A stretch of DNA of 61,857 bases from Thermoprotei archaeon (GTDB lineage Archaea; Thermoproteota; Methanomethylicia; Nezhaarchaeales; B40-G2). This document shows, piece after piece, positions 50,951 through 60,811 of this stretch (within the stretch, counting starts at the first letter, position 1; the number at the start of each line of letters is the position of its first letter). The notes below the pieces were generated by a model. The model had not been told where the DNA came from and ran no database searches. It saw only the letters and a list, made by a program, of their open reading frames with translations. The translations under genes were made by a program, and so were the position numbers. The stretch covers positions 1 to 61,857 of the forward strand of contig QMSI01000002.1 in the NCBI GenBank assembly GCA_003649615.1, written 5' to 3'.

Positions 50951-52134
50951 GGTTCTTCCTCCTCCAAGTATCTCATTAGTAAGTCGACCATCCCACTGCC
51001 CAGCGGTATAATCTGACCCACGATAACGTTCTCGGTAACTCCTTTTAAGTCATCACGTTCACCTCTAATACCTGCCTCAAGAAGTTGCTTAGTGGTCACC
51101 TCAAAGGCCGCTCTCGCGAGTACACTACCTTTCTCTCCGCTAACGCCATGACGACCTATCTGCCTCACTCTACCTGTAGCGGTCATTAGATCTGCCACCA
51201 GCATCACGTGTCTAATATCCACGTCTAAGCCTTGTTCCTCGAGCACTCTCATGGTCTCGTTTATAATGGCGTTTCTGGCAGCTTCTATTCCCAACACCGC
51301 TGCTATCTCATGGATGTTATTCGTAAAGACCCTCGTGGCGTCTATTTCAGGTATCTCTTCAGCTTTCTTAAGTACCCCTGCTAAGTTTGAACCATCGAAG
51401 TAAAGAACCCACTCGTCCCCTTCCTTCTTTATCACAGGTCGCTTTAGCCCTCTAACACCCTTAAGCTTAATCCCAAGGATCTTTTGACGAAGCCTCGTGA
51501 ACTTGTTTAAGTCGAGAAGCGTCGGAGGCTTAACAATAATCGTGTCTTCCTCCACCTCCACGGAGCCCACCTTATACTTCTCAATAGCTTTAGCCACCTG
51601 TTCGGGCGTGAGCTGCCTATCACGCATTATATTCATGTCCAGCTTGATGGTTATGCTCTGCGAGAGAAGGTCGTAGTCGATAAACTTGGTTACATTCTCC
51701 ACCGTAGTCTGGGTGAGTTTATTGGCTACCTCGTTAGCCTTTTCCCTATCCTTCTTGGCATCTCCCTTTAAGTGCACCACCATGATTGGCGTGGAGGGAT
51801 TTCGCCTAGCGTCGAGGATCTCTATAAGCCTTGGAAGGCCTAAGGTTACGTTAAGCTCTCGAACCCCTGCATAGTGGAAAGTTCTAAGAGTCATCTGTGT
51901 GCCAGGCTCACCTATAGACTGCGCGCTAACCGTGCCCACAGCTTCACCTGGCTCTACGAGAGAGCTCTCATAGGCCTTAATGGTCTCCTCGATTATCTTC
52001 TCGAGCTCCTCCTCAGTCAATTCATAAGCTAAAAGCTTATTCTTTAACTCCTCGACTAAGGACGCAGGAAGTACTCCTTCCTCTATGAGCTTCTCCAACC
52101 TAGCCTCTACTTGTTCCTTGGTTAAGGTCACCAT
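50947..52134 (-). CDS. rpoA2: RNA polymerase subunit A'' (C-terminal part of the largest subunit)
   Basis: The 395-residue protein supplies the C-terminal third of the beta'-like subunit, including the bridge/trigger region: [20 protein letters not shown] (about residues 62-81) and [10 protein letters not shown] are the trigger-loop hallmark. The end contains the conserved [21 protein letters not shown] split largest subunit is an archaeal trait. ATG 52134 overlaps the end of rpoA1 by seven bases. Confidence 0.97.
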   Translation of the reverse strand: MVTLTKEQVEARLEKLIEEGVLPASLVEELKNKLLAYELTEEELEKIIEETIKAYESSLVEPGEAVGTVSAQSIGEPGTQMTLRTFHYAGVRELNVTLGLPRLIEILDARRNPSTPIMVVHLKGDAKKDREKANEVANKLTQTTVENVTKFIDYDLLSQSITIKLDMNIMRDRQLTPEQVAKAIEKYKVGSVEVEEDTIIVKPPTLLDLNKFTRLRQKILGIKLKGVRGLKRPVIKKEGDEWVLYFDGSNLAGVLKKAEEIPEIDATRVFTNNIHEIAAVLGIEAARNAIINETMRVLEEQGLDVDIRHVMLVADLMTATGRVRQIGRHGVSGEKGSVLARAAFEVTTKQLLEAGIRGERDDLKGVTENVIVGQIIPLGSGMVDLLMRYLEEEEP

Positions 52135-54797
52135 TTCACCACCGCCTTTGGACCTAAAACTTTCTCAACAATCTTGTCTACGTTAACAGGCTTACCATGA
52201 TCACTCTTCGAAGGATCTACACCATCTTCTCCATACTTGAACTGAATGATTCTCCCTGTAGCATCTCTCACAGTCTGGTCGTAATCTACGCGGAGGTCTT
52301 GAAGCGCATTGATTAACCTACGCTGCATGTAACCGCTCTGAGAAGTACGTACAGCCGTGTCTACTAAACCTTCGCGTCCACCCATAGCATGGAAGAAGAA
52401 CTCTGTGGGTGAGAGACCATCTTTATAGTTGCTGGTTACGAAGCCCCTAGAGGTTGGCCCTTTGTCCCCTACTTCGAAGTGAGGAAGCGTCCTATCCATA
52501 TAACCTCTGTGTATACGTTCACCTCTCACTGTTTGTTGTCCAACACAGGCAGTCAGCTGAGTGAGGTTTAAGATAGAGCCTCTGGAGCCTGCTCTAGCCA
52601 TGATTAAGGTGTGGCTGTAAGGATCGAGGTACCTTGAAGCTATCTCCCCGGCCTTATCTCTAGCTTCAGCTAGCACCTCATGTATCTTCATCTCTAGCGT
52701 CTCCTCCAAGGTCTGGCCCGGTGCTGGTTCAAGCTCTCCTCTAAGGTAGGCTTCTATTATGTCGAGAACCCTTTGCTTTTCACGCTCCAATATATCGTGT
52801 ATCCTCATCTTTGCCTCTAAAGGCAGTTCCTCGTCGCTGAGGCCTGTGGTTAGGCCCCAAGAGTTCATGAAGGTGAGGAAGAGCTTAAACGTATTATCAA
52901 TGAACTCTCTACCAACCTCTACCCCATAATCCTTTATGATACGGTGTAGTACGCTGTCCGGCTGTTGTGCACCTATGGATTTCTTATCTACTACCCCCAT
53001 GAGGAGTTCTCCATCTAAGACAAGGACAAAGGCATCGTAGGGACAATCCTCCTTAACGCAGCGATCGCATTTAATACATGCATTGGCTTTGAGGGCGCAG
53101 TTTAAGCCTTTAGGAAGCATTAAGCTAAGCAGTTGTTTACCTGTCCAGTAAGGACCTGGCTTAAGTATCGTTGGTTCAGGGAGTCCTCCTTCATACTTAG
53201 CGTTGTAAAGAAGATCTTGAGCCTCTTCGGAAGTTAGTAGCGTGGTCTTCCTCGTAAGTAAGTAGGCCCCCGATATGTAGTCCTGTATTCCTCCTATGAT
53301 AGGACCTCCATACCTTGGCGATAACATCTGTTCCTGGACAAGCATTAGCGTTAAAGCTTCAGACCTAGCTTCTTCGCTTTGAGGTACGTGGAGGTTCATT
53401 TCGTCTCCGTCGAAGTCAGCATTGTAGGGAGGACAAACACATAGGTTTAATCTGAAGGTCTTGTAGGGCAACACCTTAACCTTATGGGCCATGATGGACA
53501 TGCGGTGAAGAGAAGGTTGCCTGTTGAAAAGCACGATGTCACCATTCCTTATATGCCTCTCCACGATGAAGCCTGGACCTAAGGCTTCAGCAAGTATGCT
53601 TCTGTCCTTGACGTACCTTAAGTCTACTCTACGGCCGTCAGGCCTGATGACGTAGTTAGCCCCCGGATGTTCGTGAGGACCTCTAAGCACCAGTTCTCTC
53701 ATCTCCTTAAGGTTCCACTCAGTCACCTTTTCAGGAATGGTCAATATCTTAGCTACGTCGATGGGTACTCCCACTTCATTAATGCTAAGGTTAGGGTCTG
53801 GAGAGATCACGGTCCGAGCCGAGAAGTCTACCCTCTTACCTGAAAGGCTACTCCTAAACCTACCCTCCTTACCTTTAAGTCTTTGAGCTAAGGTCCTTAA
53901 GGCCCTCCCCGACCTATGACGAGCGGGAGGAATTCCTGAAACTTCATTGTCGAAGTACGTGGTGACATGGTACTGGAGGAGGTCCCAGAGCTCCTCTATT
54001 ATAGCCATAGGAGCCCCTAACTCTAGTTGTTCGCGGAGACGCTCATTGATCCTCACAATATCAACAAGCTTATGGGTTAAATCGTCCTCCGATCTAATGC
54101 CCGACTCGAGAGTAATGGAAGGCCTGACCGCTATAGGAGGTACAGGCAACACGGTTAGTACAGTCCATTCAGGCCTTGAGAGCTTGGAGTTGAAGCCAAG
54201 TAGCTCATAGTCCTCGTCAGGGATGAGCTCTAATCTAGCCCTTATCTCGACGGGAAAGAGGCGACGCTCACCTTCCCTCGTCCTCTCATAAAAAGTAGTG
54301 GGTTTCTCAAGCCTAATCCTACCTTTATGAGCATGGCAGTATGGACACTCCGTAGCCTTCATAGCCCGCTTTAGCAGCCTATTCACAATTCTCTGCTTCA
54401 TTAACTCCCAGAGCCTAGCCTTCTTCTCCTTATACTCCCTGTACCTTTTAACATCCTCTGGTGGAATAGAAAGCCTACCGCACCTAGGACAAGTTGCCTG
54501 TAGAAGCTGTTGAATCAGCTTAACGAAGCCTACATGGACAACGGGGCGGGCAAGCTCTATATGTCCAAAGTGGCCGGGGCATTCACCTACCCTATTGCCG
54601 CAGGTTTGGCAGCGCTGCCCCGGCTCGATGGTGCCCAGCCTGCGGCTAACCAAGCCGGTATCGATAGGAGTCCCATCCTCATCGTAAGTGTCAGGCGTTA
54701 TGATGTTTACCACTGAAAGCTTCCTTATATCGTCAGGAGAGAGGACGCCGAAGGTAAGGGACTTGATCCGTTTAAACCTTAGTTGAGGTTCACTCAT
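52128..54797 (-). CDS. rpoA1: RNA polymerase subunit A' (N-terminal part of the largest subunit)
   Basis: The 889-residue protein has the N-terminal zinc sites [18 protein letters not shown] (about residues 64-81) and CPRC, and the catalytic metal triad [19 protein letters not shown] (about 451-469). It also has the bridge-helix region near the end ([20 protein letters not shown], followed by RRLINALQD). A cysteine-rich insert [14 protein letters not shown]...CPYDA lies near residues 568-590. ATG 54797 follows GGGGTGAGAGG; a GTG at 54806 is less likely. It is tightly packed between rpoB and rpoA2. Confidence 0.97.
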   Translation of the reverse strand: MSEPQLRFKRIKSLTFGVLSPDDIRKLSVVNIITPDTYDEDGTPIDTGLVSRRLGTIEPGQRCQTCGNRVGECPGHFGHIELARPVVHVGFVKLIQQLLQATCPRCGRLSIPPEDVKRYREYKEKKARLWELMKQRIVNRLLKRAMKATECPYCHAHKGRIRLEKPTTFYERTREGERRLFPVEIRARLELIPDEDYELLGFNSKLSRPEWTVLTVLPVPPIAVRPSITLESGIRSEDDLTHKLVDIVRINERLREQLELGAPMAIIEELWDLLQYHVTTYFDNEVSGIPPARHRSGRALRTLAQRLKGKEGRFRSSLSGKRVDFSARTVISPDPNLSINEVGVPIDVAKILTIPEKVTEWNLKEMRELVLRGPHEHPGANYVIRPDGRRVDLRYVKDRSILAEALGPGFIVERHIRNGDIVLFNRQPSLHRMSIMAHKVKVLPYKTFRLNLCVCPPYNADFDGDEMNLHVPQSEEARSEALTLMLVQEQMLSPRYGGPIIGGIQDYISGAYLLTRKTTLLTSEEAQDLLYNAKYEGGLPEPTILKPGPYWTGKQLLSLMLPKGLNCALKANACIKCDRCVKEDCPYDAFVLVLDGELLMGVVDKKSIGAQQPDSVLHRIIKDYGVEVGREFIDNTFKLFLTFMNSWGLTTGLSDEELPLEAKMRIHDILEREKQRVLDIIEAYLRGELEPAPGQTLEETLEMKIHEVLAEARDKAGEIASRYLDPYSHTLIMARAGSRGSILNLTQLTACVGQQTVRGERIHRGYMDRTLPHFEVGDKGPTSRGFVTSNYKDGLSPTEFFFHAMGGREGLVDTAVRTSQSGYMQRRLINALQDLRVDYDQTVRDATGRIIQFKYGEDGVDPSKSDHGKPVNVDKIVEKVLGPKAVVKW

Positions 54798-54808
54798 ACC
54801 TCTCACCC

Positions 54809-57800
54809 CTACGACACTTTAATGCGGGGAGCTATGCCTAGACTCATGAGCTCCTGTAGGAGCAGCTTGAAGGCGTAAGACATGATCACCGGGGATATAG
54901 AAGCTTTATCTCCACACACCGAGCACCGGTAAGTGTCGGCGTTTCTATCGTAGTAAGCTATGAAGCCGCAGTTCTCACATACGTAAGCGATGAACCTATC
55001 CGACTCGTCGAGAAGGCGCTCCTTCAATAGGGAAGCTGCGCCATGAGCTATCAAACAGTCCCTCTCCATCTCCCCGAACCTAAGTCCTCCTTCACGCGCT
55101 CTACCTTCAGTAGGCTGCCTCGTCAATATCTGCACTGGGCCACGAGCCCGTGCATGCATTTTATCCGCTACCATATGGTGTAGCTTCTGGTAATACACGG
55201 GGCCTATGAAGATCTGAGCTTTAAACATCCTACCCCTGACGCCGTCATACATGACCTCGTAGCCTGAAGGCTTAAAACCAAGCTTTCGAAGCGCTTCCTT
55301 CAATTCCTCCTCCTTCTCATTGTTAAAGGTAGTTCCATCCACAAACCTACCTTCAAGCGCTGCCACTTTACCTGCAAGAGACTCAAGAAGCTGTCCCACC
55401 GTCATCCTAGAGGGGAAAGCGTGAGGGTTGATGATTAGGTCGGGCACGATGCCCTGCTCGGTAAATGGCATATCCTCCTGTGGGACAAGAAGCCCTATCA
55501 CGCCCTTCTGGCCGTGGCGCGAAGCAAATTTATCTCCAAGCTCAGGGACCCTTTGGTCCCTAACCTTTACCTTGACAAGCTTATTGCCATCGATGGTCTC
55601 GGTTATCATCACCGTGTCCACTACGCCCAGCTCACCGTGCCTCACATCAACGGACGTCTCTCTCCTTACCGACTCAGCGGTCTCGAACTCTTTATACTCC
55701 TCTAAGAAGCGTGGCGGGCTCGTCCTACCTATGATTACGTCTCCACCCTTCACTATGGATTCAGGTTCAGCTATGCCGTCCTCTCCAAGGTTCCTATAGG
55801 CTTCCTCAGCCCTATACCCTCTGACGTCAGGGGTGGGTATCTCTATCTTATCTTCCTGGCCGCCTGGGTATTTACGCTCCTCAGCTTCATACACCCTGAA
55901 GAAAGTGGATCTACCTAAGCCTCGCTCCACCGAGGACTTATTGATGATCAAGGCGTCCTCTATGTTATACCCGGAGTAGGAGAGGACGGCGACGATAAAG
56001 TTTTGGCCAGCCGGCCTATCGTTATAGCCTATGAAGGACATAGGCCTTGTTTGGACTAAAGGCCTCTGTGGGTAGTGCAGTAGGTGGCCTCGGGAATCCA
56101 TCCTTAAGAGGAAGTTAGCTGCTGGGAACCCCAGCGCTTGCTTGGCCATGGCCGCTTCGTAGGAGTTGCGCGGAGACTGGTTATGCTCGGCGTATGGTAT
56201 TAGGGATGCGCAGATGCCCAGTATCGTGGCCGGTATGATCTCGAGGTGAGTGTGTTTAGGCGTAACGTCCTCAGGGTTTAAAGCAACATAGGCGTTTTCC
56301 TCCTCCTCAGCATCCAAGTACTCTATAAGACCTGCCTTCACTAACTGGAGCCAGGTTATCTTACCGAACCTAAGCTTCTCTACGTGTTCAGGCTTAATGC
56401 ATGGTTTACCGTCCTTCACCACTATCAAAGGCCTACATATACGACCTGCGTCGCAGTTGACGTGAACCTCATTTATGTAGTCTGTCTTTATATGAGCTAT
56501 GTTCACCTCAAAGCTTATCTTCCCAGCCCTGCGACGCTCCCTAACCTCATTAGCTAAAAGCTCAGGATATTCGTGGAAACCTATGAGCCTACCGTTTAGA
56601 AACACCTTAGCTCCTGTCATTGTAGAGGACTCTCCCTTAAGCCTACGAGTGGGCTTAACTCCTAAGCCATATAGCAAGTGTTCTACTTCCTTTTCGTCAA
56701 CGCCTACTGAAGCCCTAGCGAGTAAAGCCAAGTTCTTGACTAAGCCGCAGTTAGGGCCTTCAGGGGTCTCGTTAGGGCACATGCGCCCCCACTGCGTAGC
56801 ATGTAGATCTCTAGCCTCGAAGTGAGGTTGGCTTCGACTAAGCGGCGAGATTACACGTCTCATGTGGCTCAGGGTAGAGATGAAGTTAGTCCTGTCCAAG
56901 AGCTGGCTGACCCCTACTTTTCCGCCCACCCAGTTACCGGTAGCTAATGCATGGCGTAGCCGCTCAGTAATGACGTCAGCCCTGACCAACGTCTCCACAT
57001 GAATCCCTAACCCTCTATCCTTAAGCCTCTCCAATTGGTACTGTAGGTCGCGGCAGAAGTTCCTAAAAGCCACCCTAAACAGGCTTGCCAGTAAGTCACC
57101 GGCCAGCCTAAGACGCTTATTAGCATAATGATCCTTATCGTCAGGCTTCCTCCTACCCAAAACTAGCTCTATAAGCTTCTCCGCCATCTGTCCCAGGAAG
57201 TAAGCCTTCTTCAACCTATCCTCAGGACGATTACCGAGGTGAGGAAGGAAGTACCTATCTATGACCATGCAAGCCCGCTCAATCCTACGCTCCCTAGGCT
57301 GACCAAACACTATCTTGCTTCCCACGAAGTCAAGTGCATCCTCCACTGTTAAAATCGAGGACGCCGCCTCGAGAGAAGCCAGCAACTCTCGCCTGATCTC
57401 TGAGTCGTGTGAAACAGCCTCAGTGATCTCCTTATCCGTCTTAAGGCCTAACGCCCTCATCATTATAACCAGCGGTATCCTACCAGCCACCGCGGGGAAT
57501 GACACATGGAGCGTGCTATCTTTGAGCCTCTCTACCGCAGTAGGCATCCTGAAACCGGCAGCTGCCGACAACACCTTAGCTATGTAGGGCGCCGCCGAAG
57601 ACTCACTCTGCACATCCACTAATACATGGTTAGTGGCTAAGTCCTCCTGAGATACCAAAACACGTTCAGAGCCATTAATGATGAAGTAGCCTCCAGGATC
57701 GCGTGGGTCTTCGCCATAAGCCATCAGCTCCTCCTCGCTTTTCTTGGACAGCGGGCAAAGGACCGACTTAACCATGATAGGGAAGTAACCGATGAAGACC

Positions 57801-58135
57801 TCCACAGGAGGCCCTTCAACCCCTCCCGCCGATACCTTTACCATCAGCCTGAGCGACTTGGCATACGTTATGTTCCGTAGCCTAGCCTCCATGGGAAGGA
57901 CCGGGTTATGCTCCTTACGCTCTGAGCCGTCAGCCTCGCGGGCGTAGGGCTCCGTAATGCTGATCTTGAGGAACTTAACCTTGACATCTCCTGCCGACAC
58001 TTCACCCTGCTCCTCGACGATGCGCTGGATAACGTTAGTCACGAAGTCGTTATACGAGTCCAAGTGCTGTCTAACTAAGCCGTGCTCCTTAATGAAAGCC
58101 TCCACCAGCGTCCATCTATCCTCAACACTAAGCAA
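54809..58135 (-). CDS. rpoB: RNA polymerase subunit B (unsplit second-largest subunit)
   Basis: The 1108-residue protein is a full-length archaeal RpoB, not split into B' and B''. Motifs include [20 protein letters not shown] and [19 protein letters not shown] in the central part, the catalytic-region [40 protein letters not shown], and a C-terminal zinc site CENCGF...CSVC. TTG 58135 is chosen because GGAGGTG lies six bases ahead; the frame continues to 58183 but that would overlap rpoH. An unsplit rpoB is typical of TACK archaea, while many euryarchaeal methanogens have a split gene. Confidence 0.97.
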   Translation of the reverse strand: MLSVEDRWTLVEAFIKEHGLVRQHLDSYNDFVTNVIQRIVEEQGEVSAGDVKVKFLKISITEPYAREADGSERKEHNPVLPMEARLRNITYAKSLRLMVKVSAGGVEGPPVEVFIGYFPIMVKSVLCPLSKKSEEELMAYGEDPRDPGGYFIINGSERVLVSQEDLATNHVLVDVQSESSAAPYIAKVLSAAAGFRMPTAVERLKDSTLHVSFPAVAGRIPLVIMMRALGLKTDKEITEAVSHDSEIRRELLASLEAASSILTVEDALDFVGSKIVFGQPRERRIERACMVIDRYFLPHLGNRPEDRLKKAYFLGQMAEKLIELVLGRRKPDDKDHYANKRLRLAGDLLASLFRVAFRNFCRDLQYQLERLKDRGLGIHVETLVRADVITERLRHALATGNWVGGKVGVSQLLDRTNFISTLSHMRRVISPLSRSQPHFEARDLHATQWGRMCPNETPEGPNCGLVKNLALLARASVGVDEKEVEHLLYGLGVKPTRRLKGESSTMTGAKVFLNGRLIGFHEYPELLANEVRERRRAGKISFEVNIAHIKTDYINEVHVNCDAGRICRPLIVVKDGKPCIKPEHVEKLRFGKITWLQLVKAGLIEYLDAEEEENAYVALNPEDVTPKHTHLEIIPATILGICASLIPYAEHNQSPRNSYEAAMAKQALGFPAANFLLRMDSRGHLLHYPQRPLVQTRPMSFIGYNDRPAGQNFIVAVLSYSGYNIEDALIINKSSVERGLGRSTFFRVYEAEERKYPGGQEDKIEIPTPDVRGYRAEEAYRNLGEDGIAEPESIVKGGDVIIGRTSPPRFLEEYKEFETAESVRRETSVDVRHGELGVVDTVMITETIDGNKLVKVKVRDQRVPELGDKFASRHGQKGVIGLLVPQEDMPFTEQGIVPDLIINPHAFPSRMTVGQLLESLAGKVAALEGRFVDGTTFNNEKEEELKEALRKLGFKPSGYEVMYDGVRGRMFKAQIFIGPVYYQKLHHMVADKMHARARGPVQILTRQPTEGRAREGGLRFGEMERDCLIAHGAASLLKERLLDESDRFIAYVCENCGFIAYYDRNADTYRCSVCGDKASISPVIMSYAFKLLLQELMSLGIAPRIKVS

Positions 58136-58148
58136 AAAACACACCTCC

Positions 58149-58388
58149 TCAAGGCACCACGAAGCGATACGCCACGAACACACCAGCAGTCTTACTATGC
58201 CTAGTAATCTTCACTACATCTCCAGGCTTAGCTCCAATAATCCTAGCAATAGGATCACTACTTCTAATCCAAGGAAGCATCTCGGCACGGATACCTAACT
58301 CCTTCAAAACCTTACGCTTCTCCTCAGCCGATAAAACCTCATGTTTAGGAACAAGCTCATGATTAAGTAGATCGAGTTTCCTAACCAA
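58149..58388 (-). CDS. rpoH: RNA polymerase subunit H
   Basis: RpoH is the archaeal counterpart of the C-terminal domain of eukaryotic Rpb5. The 79-residue protein carries [40 protein letters not shown] and the end [10 protein letters not shown], all typical. The frame stays open upstream into the tRNA-Lys gene, but TTG 58388, six bases after GAGGTG, gives the normal RpoH length. It is the first gene of the rpoH-B-A1-A2 operon; rpoB starts 13 bases after its stop. Confidence 0.94.
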   Translation of the reverse strand: MVRKLDLLNHELVPKHEVLSAEEKRKVLKELGIRAEMLPWIRSSDPIARIIGAKPGDVVKITRHSKTAGVFVAYRFVVP

Positions 58389-58503
58389 ACCAAACACCTC
58401 TAAAACCCGCCACACCATCACCAAAGAGCTCGCAGTAGAAGCCACAAGGTAGCTCTTATAAACTTTACTAGCATCAGCGACGGCCTCATGTAATAAGTAA
58501 AAG

Positions 58504-58605
58504 CGGGCCCGGCGGGATTTGAACCCGCGACCACTCCCCAGGAGGGCTAATGGCCCCCCTTCCGGGTTAAAAGCCCGTTGCTCTACCATGCTGAGCTACG
58601 GGCCC
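58504..58605 (-). tRNA. tRNA-Lys (anticodon TTT) with a ~28-nt non-canonical intron
   Basis: The minus-strand acceptor GGGCCCG pairs with CGGGCCC and the discriminator is G. The anticodon arm ACGGG-CTTTTAA-CCCGG places TTT at 58569-58571, and the T arm is GCGGG-TTCAAAT-CCCGC. Between the anticodon stem and the variable loop TGGTC lies an insertion of about 28 bases (about 58534-58561). It forms an 8-bp hairpin, AGGGGGGC with GCCCTCCT around loop CATTA. Exon CCCG can pair with intron TGGG, with three-base bulges GAA and GAG, so this is a bulge-helix-bulge intron near position 43/44; the exact cut sites are uncertain by one or two bases. Confidence 0.9.
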
Positions 58606-58892
58606 TTAATTGCCCCTTTGAAGAGGCTCTTATTTTTTCCTCTCACGAGCTCCATCTTAATATGAAAGACGCCACGACTTACCTTTCTTCTCGTCAAACG
58701 GTAGGTCGTTGATGCCCATCAACTCCCCTAATATACAGCGTCTCAGCCAGCATCTGCGCTGAGGGAAAAACAGTAATAGTTCCCTCCAATCAATCCAAAC
58801 AACGTCTACGCGTGTAGTTACATGAGGCTAAGAGGCCTGAATGCTGGATTTAGAAATAAAAAGTTTAGGTTCAATACATTTTTTGGGGACGA

Positions 58893-58977
58893 GCGGGGGT
58901 AGCCAAGCCAGGTCAAAGGCGCAAGGTTCAGGACCTTGTCCCGTAGGGGTTCGTGGGTTCAAATCCCACCCCCCGCA
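58893..58977 (+). tRNA. tRNA-Leu (anticodon CAG)
   Basis: The acceptor GCGGGGG pairs with CCCCCGC and the discriminator is A. The anticodon arm CAAGG-TTCAGGA-CCTTG gives CAG (58929-58931), with a class II variable arm TCCCGTAGGGGTTC. The gene is intron-free and 85 nt long. An AT-rich box AAATAAAAAG about 35 bases upstream is a likely promoter. The 288 bases between the tRNA-Lys gene and this gene hold no other feature I can support. Confidence 0.95.
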
Positions 58978-59310
58978 TCAATTCTTTCTAGAGTCATTTC
59001 TATGAACTGAGGTTTAATGTTCCTTCAAGCCTTCAGCATCACCAGCAAGCCACTCGACAACTATCGAAATTGTTTCGCCTTAACCCTAACAATGCTGCTA
59101 TGCTTATCGAAGCATAGGGGTGGTCAAGGACCCGATGGTTGTTGATGTGGTTGCCCCTCACCTTTAAGGTAAGTAAGGACTACACAATCACCCTTGAGAC
59201 TTAAACGACCCGCCTCTCCTCTAACGAGGGAAACCTTTTAAGACCATTAGTCGGAACAGAAGGCTCAATAAGGCTTTGTCGTAACTATCTATGCCTAGAG
59301 AGAGCAAGTG
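58978..59310. other. Non-coding stretch with one 8-bp perfect hairpin
   Basis: No gene is visible here. The only structure found is CTATGCTT-ATCG-AAGCATAG at 59098-59117, a perfect 8-bp inverted repeat with a four-base loop. It could be an RNA hairpin or a protein-binding dyad; no T run follows it closely, so it is not an obvious terminator. Confidence 0.5.
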
Positions 59311-60504
59311 ATGAATGGAGAGCTAATTTTCGAGATTACACTGTTCCATATCGCGGTGTTAATAATAGTCTCTAGGTGTTTCGGTGAAGTATTCGCGAGG
59401 CTTAAGCTTCCTGCTGTTGCTGGCGAGATAATTACTGGCATTCTTCTAGGACCAGCTGTCTTAGGTTTAATATTTGTAAACCCCGATATCAAGCTCTTCA
59501 TAGCTCTTGGCATCTATTTCTTACTTTTCTTCGCAGGCTTTGAAGAGATCGACCTCGCTGACTTAGCTAAAGCAATGCGTCTTAAAACCCTGGTAGCCGC
59601 CATAATGTCCCTCCTCGTACCTTTCTCCATCTTCCTTCCCTTCCTCCTGATGTACCTTGGAGGAGAGGTGGCAGCCAATATCCTGGCTGCCATAGTGCTT
59701 GCGCTTACGAGTATGGGTGTAGTTTTGAGGTGTGTCGCCGACTTTAAGATAACAGGTACAGCAAGCGGTGTGAACCTAGTTAACATGGCAATGCTCAACG
59801 AGCTTTTCGGTCTACTAGCTGCGAGCCTAGCTTTAGAGGCATTACTATACCCAAGCACTGATGAATACTACTTCCTTCTTTCAAGGTCCCTCAAGGTGAT
59901 AGCCTTCTTCTTCCTAGCTGGGTTAGCAGGGTATTACGTGGTGCCCTCGCTAATTAGGAAGGCAGAGGAGTTGCTTAAGATCAGGGAAGCATCCTTTGCC
60001 GTGTTGATAGCTTCCATCCTTGTGTTTTCCTATGGAGCGAGCGTAGCTGGGCTACATGGCGTTTTCGGCGCGTTGACCCTAGGCTTTGCACTATCCACAG
60101 CTAAAGGGGACCCCATAATAAGCAAGACAGTACAGCAGCTAGAGGGCTTTGCCCATGGAATATTCATACCCATTTTCTTCGCTGGAGCTGGGCTATACGT
60201 AACGAAAGACTTTCTGGCGTTAAGCCCTCTCGCCATCCTACTGCTCTCGGCTGTAATCATAGGTGGCAAACTATTGGGAGGATACATCGGCTCGAGGATC
60301 CTACTACCTAGGAAGATCTCTGGCATGGTGGCCCTCGGATTGCTGGCTAAGGGAGGAGTCGAGCTAGCTATCTTGCCCTTCGCGATGGTGTTCGGCGCTC
60401 TAACCAATGAGCTCTACTCTTTCATCGTGGTCTTGATGATCTTAATGATGATAGTCTCAGCCATCTCGATCAGGGCTTTAGCGGCAGGAGAGCGGCAGGC
60501 TTAG
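59311..60504 (+). CDS. Cation:proton antiporter, CPA2/NhaP-Kef-like
   Basis: The 397-residue protein has about 12-13 membrane helices and the CPA layout: a first repeat with LPAVAGEIITGILLGPAVLG (about residues 31-50), then ALTSMGVVLRCVADF in the unwound-helix region, and a second repeat including FIPIFFAGAGLY. At the ion-binding site, where NapA-type carriers have Asp-Asp, CPA1 has Asn-Asp and Kef proteins have Gln-Asp, this protein reads MLNELFGL, so Glu may be the coupling residue. It probably exchanges Na+ or K+ for H+ across the membrane. ATG 59311 is chosen over the adjacent GTG 59308. Confidence 0.87.
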   Translation: MNGELIFEITLFHIAVLIIVSRCFGEVFARLKLPAVAGEIITGILLGPAVLGLIFVNPDIKLFIALGIYFLLFFAGFEEIDLADLAKAMRLKTLVAAIMSLLVPFSIFLPFLLMYLGGEVAANILAAIVLALTSMGVVLRCVADFKITGTASGVNLVNMAMLNELFGLLAASLALEALLYPSTDEYYFLLSRSLKVIAFFFLAGLAGYYVVPSLIRKAEELLKIREASFAVLIASILVFSYGASVAGLHGVFGALTLGFALSTAKGDPIISKTVQQLEGFAHGIFIPIFFAGAGLYVTKDFLALSPLAILLLSAVIIGGKLLGGYIGSRILLPRKISGMVALGLLAKGGVELAILPFAMVFGALTNELYSFIVVLMILMMIVSAISIRALAAGERQA

Positions 60505-60553
60505 GATATTTTTACCTTTCTTCGTCGTCGACTACTAGAGGTGTTTCATAAAG

Positions 60554-60561
60554 TTTTTTTT
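60554..60561 (+). terminator. T8 run downstream of the antiporter gene
   Basis: Eight consecutive T residues lie 50 bases after the antiporter stop and 25 bases before the tRNA-Thr gene. This is a plausible archaeal terminator. Confidence 0.4.
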
Positions 60562-60585
60562 CCTAGTAGGGTCTCTAACGTTAAG

Positions 60586-60660
60586 GCCCCGGTAGCTCAG
60601 CCTGGTTGGAGCACCGCCTTGGTAAGGCGGGGGTCGCGGGTTCAAACCCCGCCCGGGGCT
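60586..60660 (+). tRNA. tRNA-Thr (anticodon GGT)
   Basis: The acceptor GCCCCGG pairs with CCGGGGC and the discriminator is T. The anticodon arm CCGCC-TTGGTAA-GGCGG places GGT at 60621-60623, and the T arm is GCGGG-TTCAAAC-CCCGC. It is intron-free and CCA is not encoded. Confidence 0.94.
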
Positions 60661-60701
60661 TTCCACAGCATCATCGGCTAGATTCTACTTATCGGAAAGC
60701 T

Positions 60702-60721
60702 TCTATAAACTGCTTTATAGA
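60702..60721. promoter_or_regulatory. 20-bp palindrome upstream of the solute-binding protein gene
   Basis: TCTATAAA and TTTATAGA form a perfect 8-bp inverted repeat around CTGC. The site lies about 40 bases upstream of the TATA box of the transporter gene, a position suitable for an operator or activator site. The binding protein is unknown. Confidence 0.4.
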
Positions 60722-60761
60722 TTTAAGAGCTCTCCCTTCAATGTAAAAAGGCCTAGATACC

Positions 60762-60768
60762 TTATATA
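60762..60768 (+). promoter_or_regulatory. TATA box of the solute-binding protein gene
   Basis: TTATATA lies 44 bases before the ATG at 60812, leaving a short leader that contains the strong ribosome site GAGGGGGG at 60801-60808. Confidence 0.55.
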
Positions 60769-60811
60769 CCCATTGTCATAGAAAAAAGGTCTCGAAGTAC
60801 GAGGGGGGAAA

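Noticed and set aside
57957-58298. Plus-strand reading frame opposite rpoB and rpoH
   Set aside because: It overlaps two confirmed genes fully and reads as low-complexity Ser/Thr/Leu sequence typical of an antisense shadow.
58389-58589. Upstream extension of the rpoH frame through the tRNA-Lys gene
   Set aside because: It translates part of the tRNA and is far longer than any RpoH; the TTG at 58388 with GAGGTG six bases upstream gives the standard 79 residues.
58690-58800. Possible C/D box small RNA (TTGATG and CTGA motifs)
   Set aside because: The boxes are imperfect, spacing is irregular and no terminal stem or second box pair was found.
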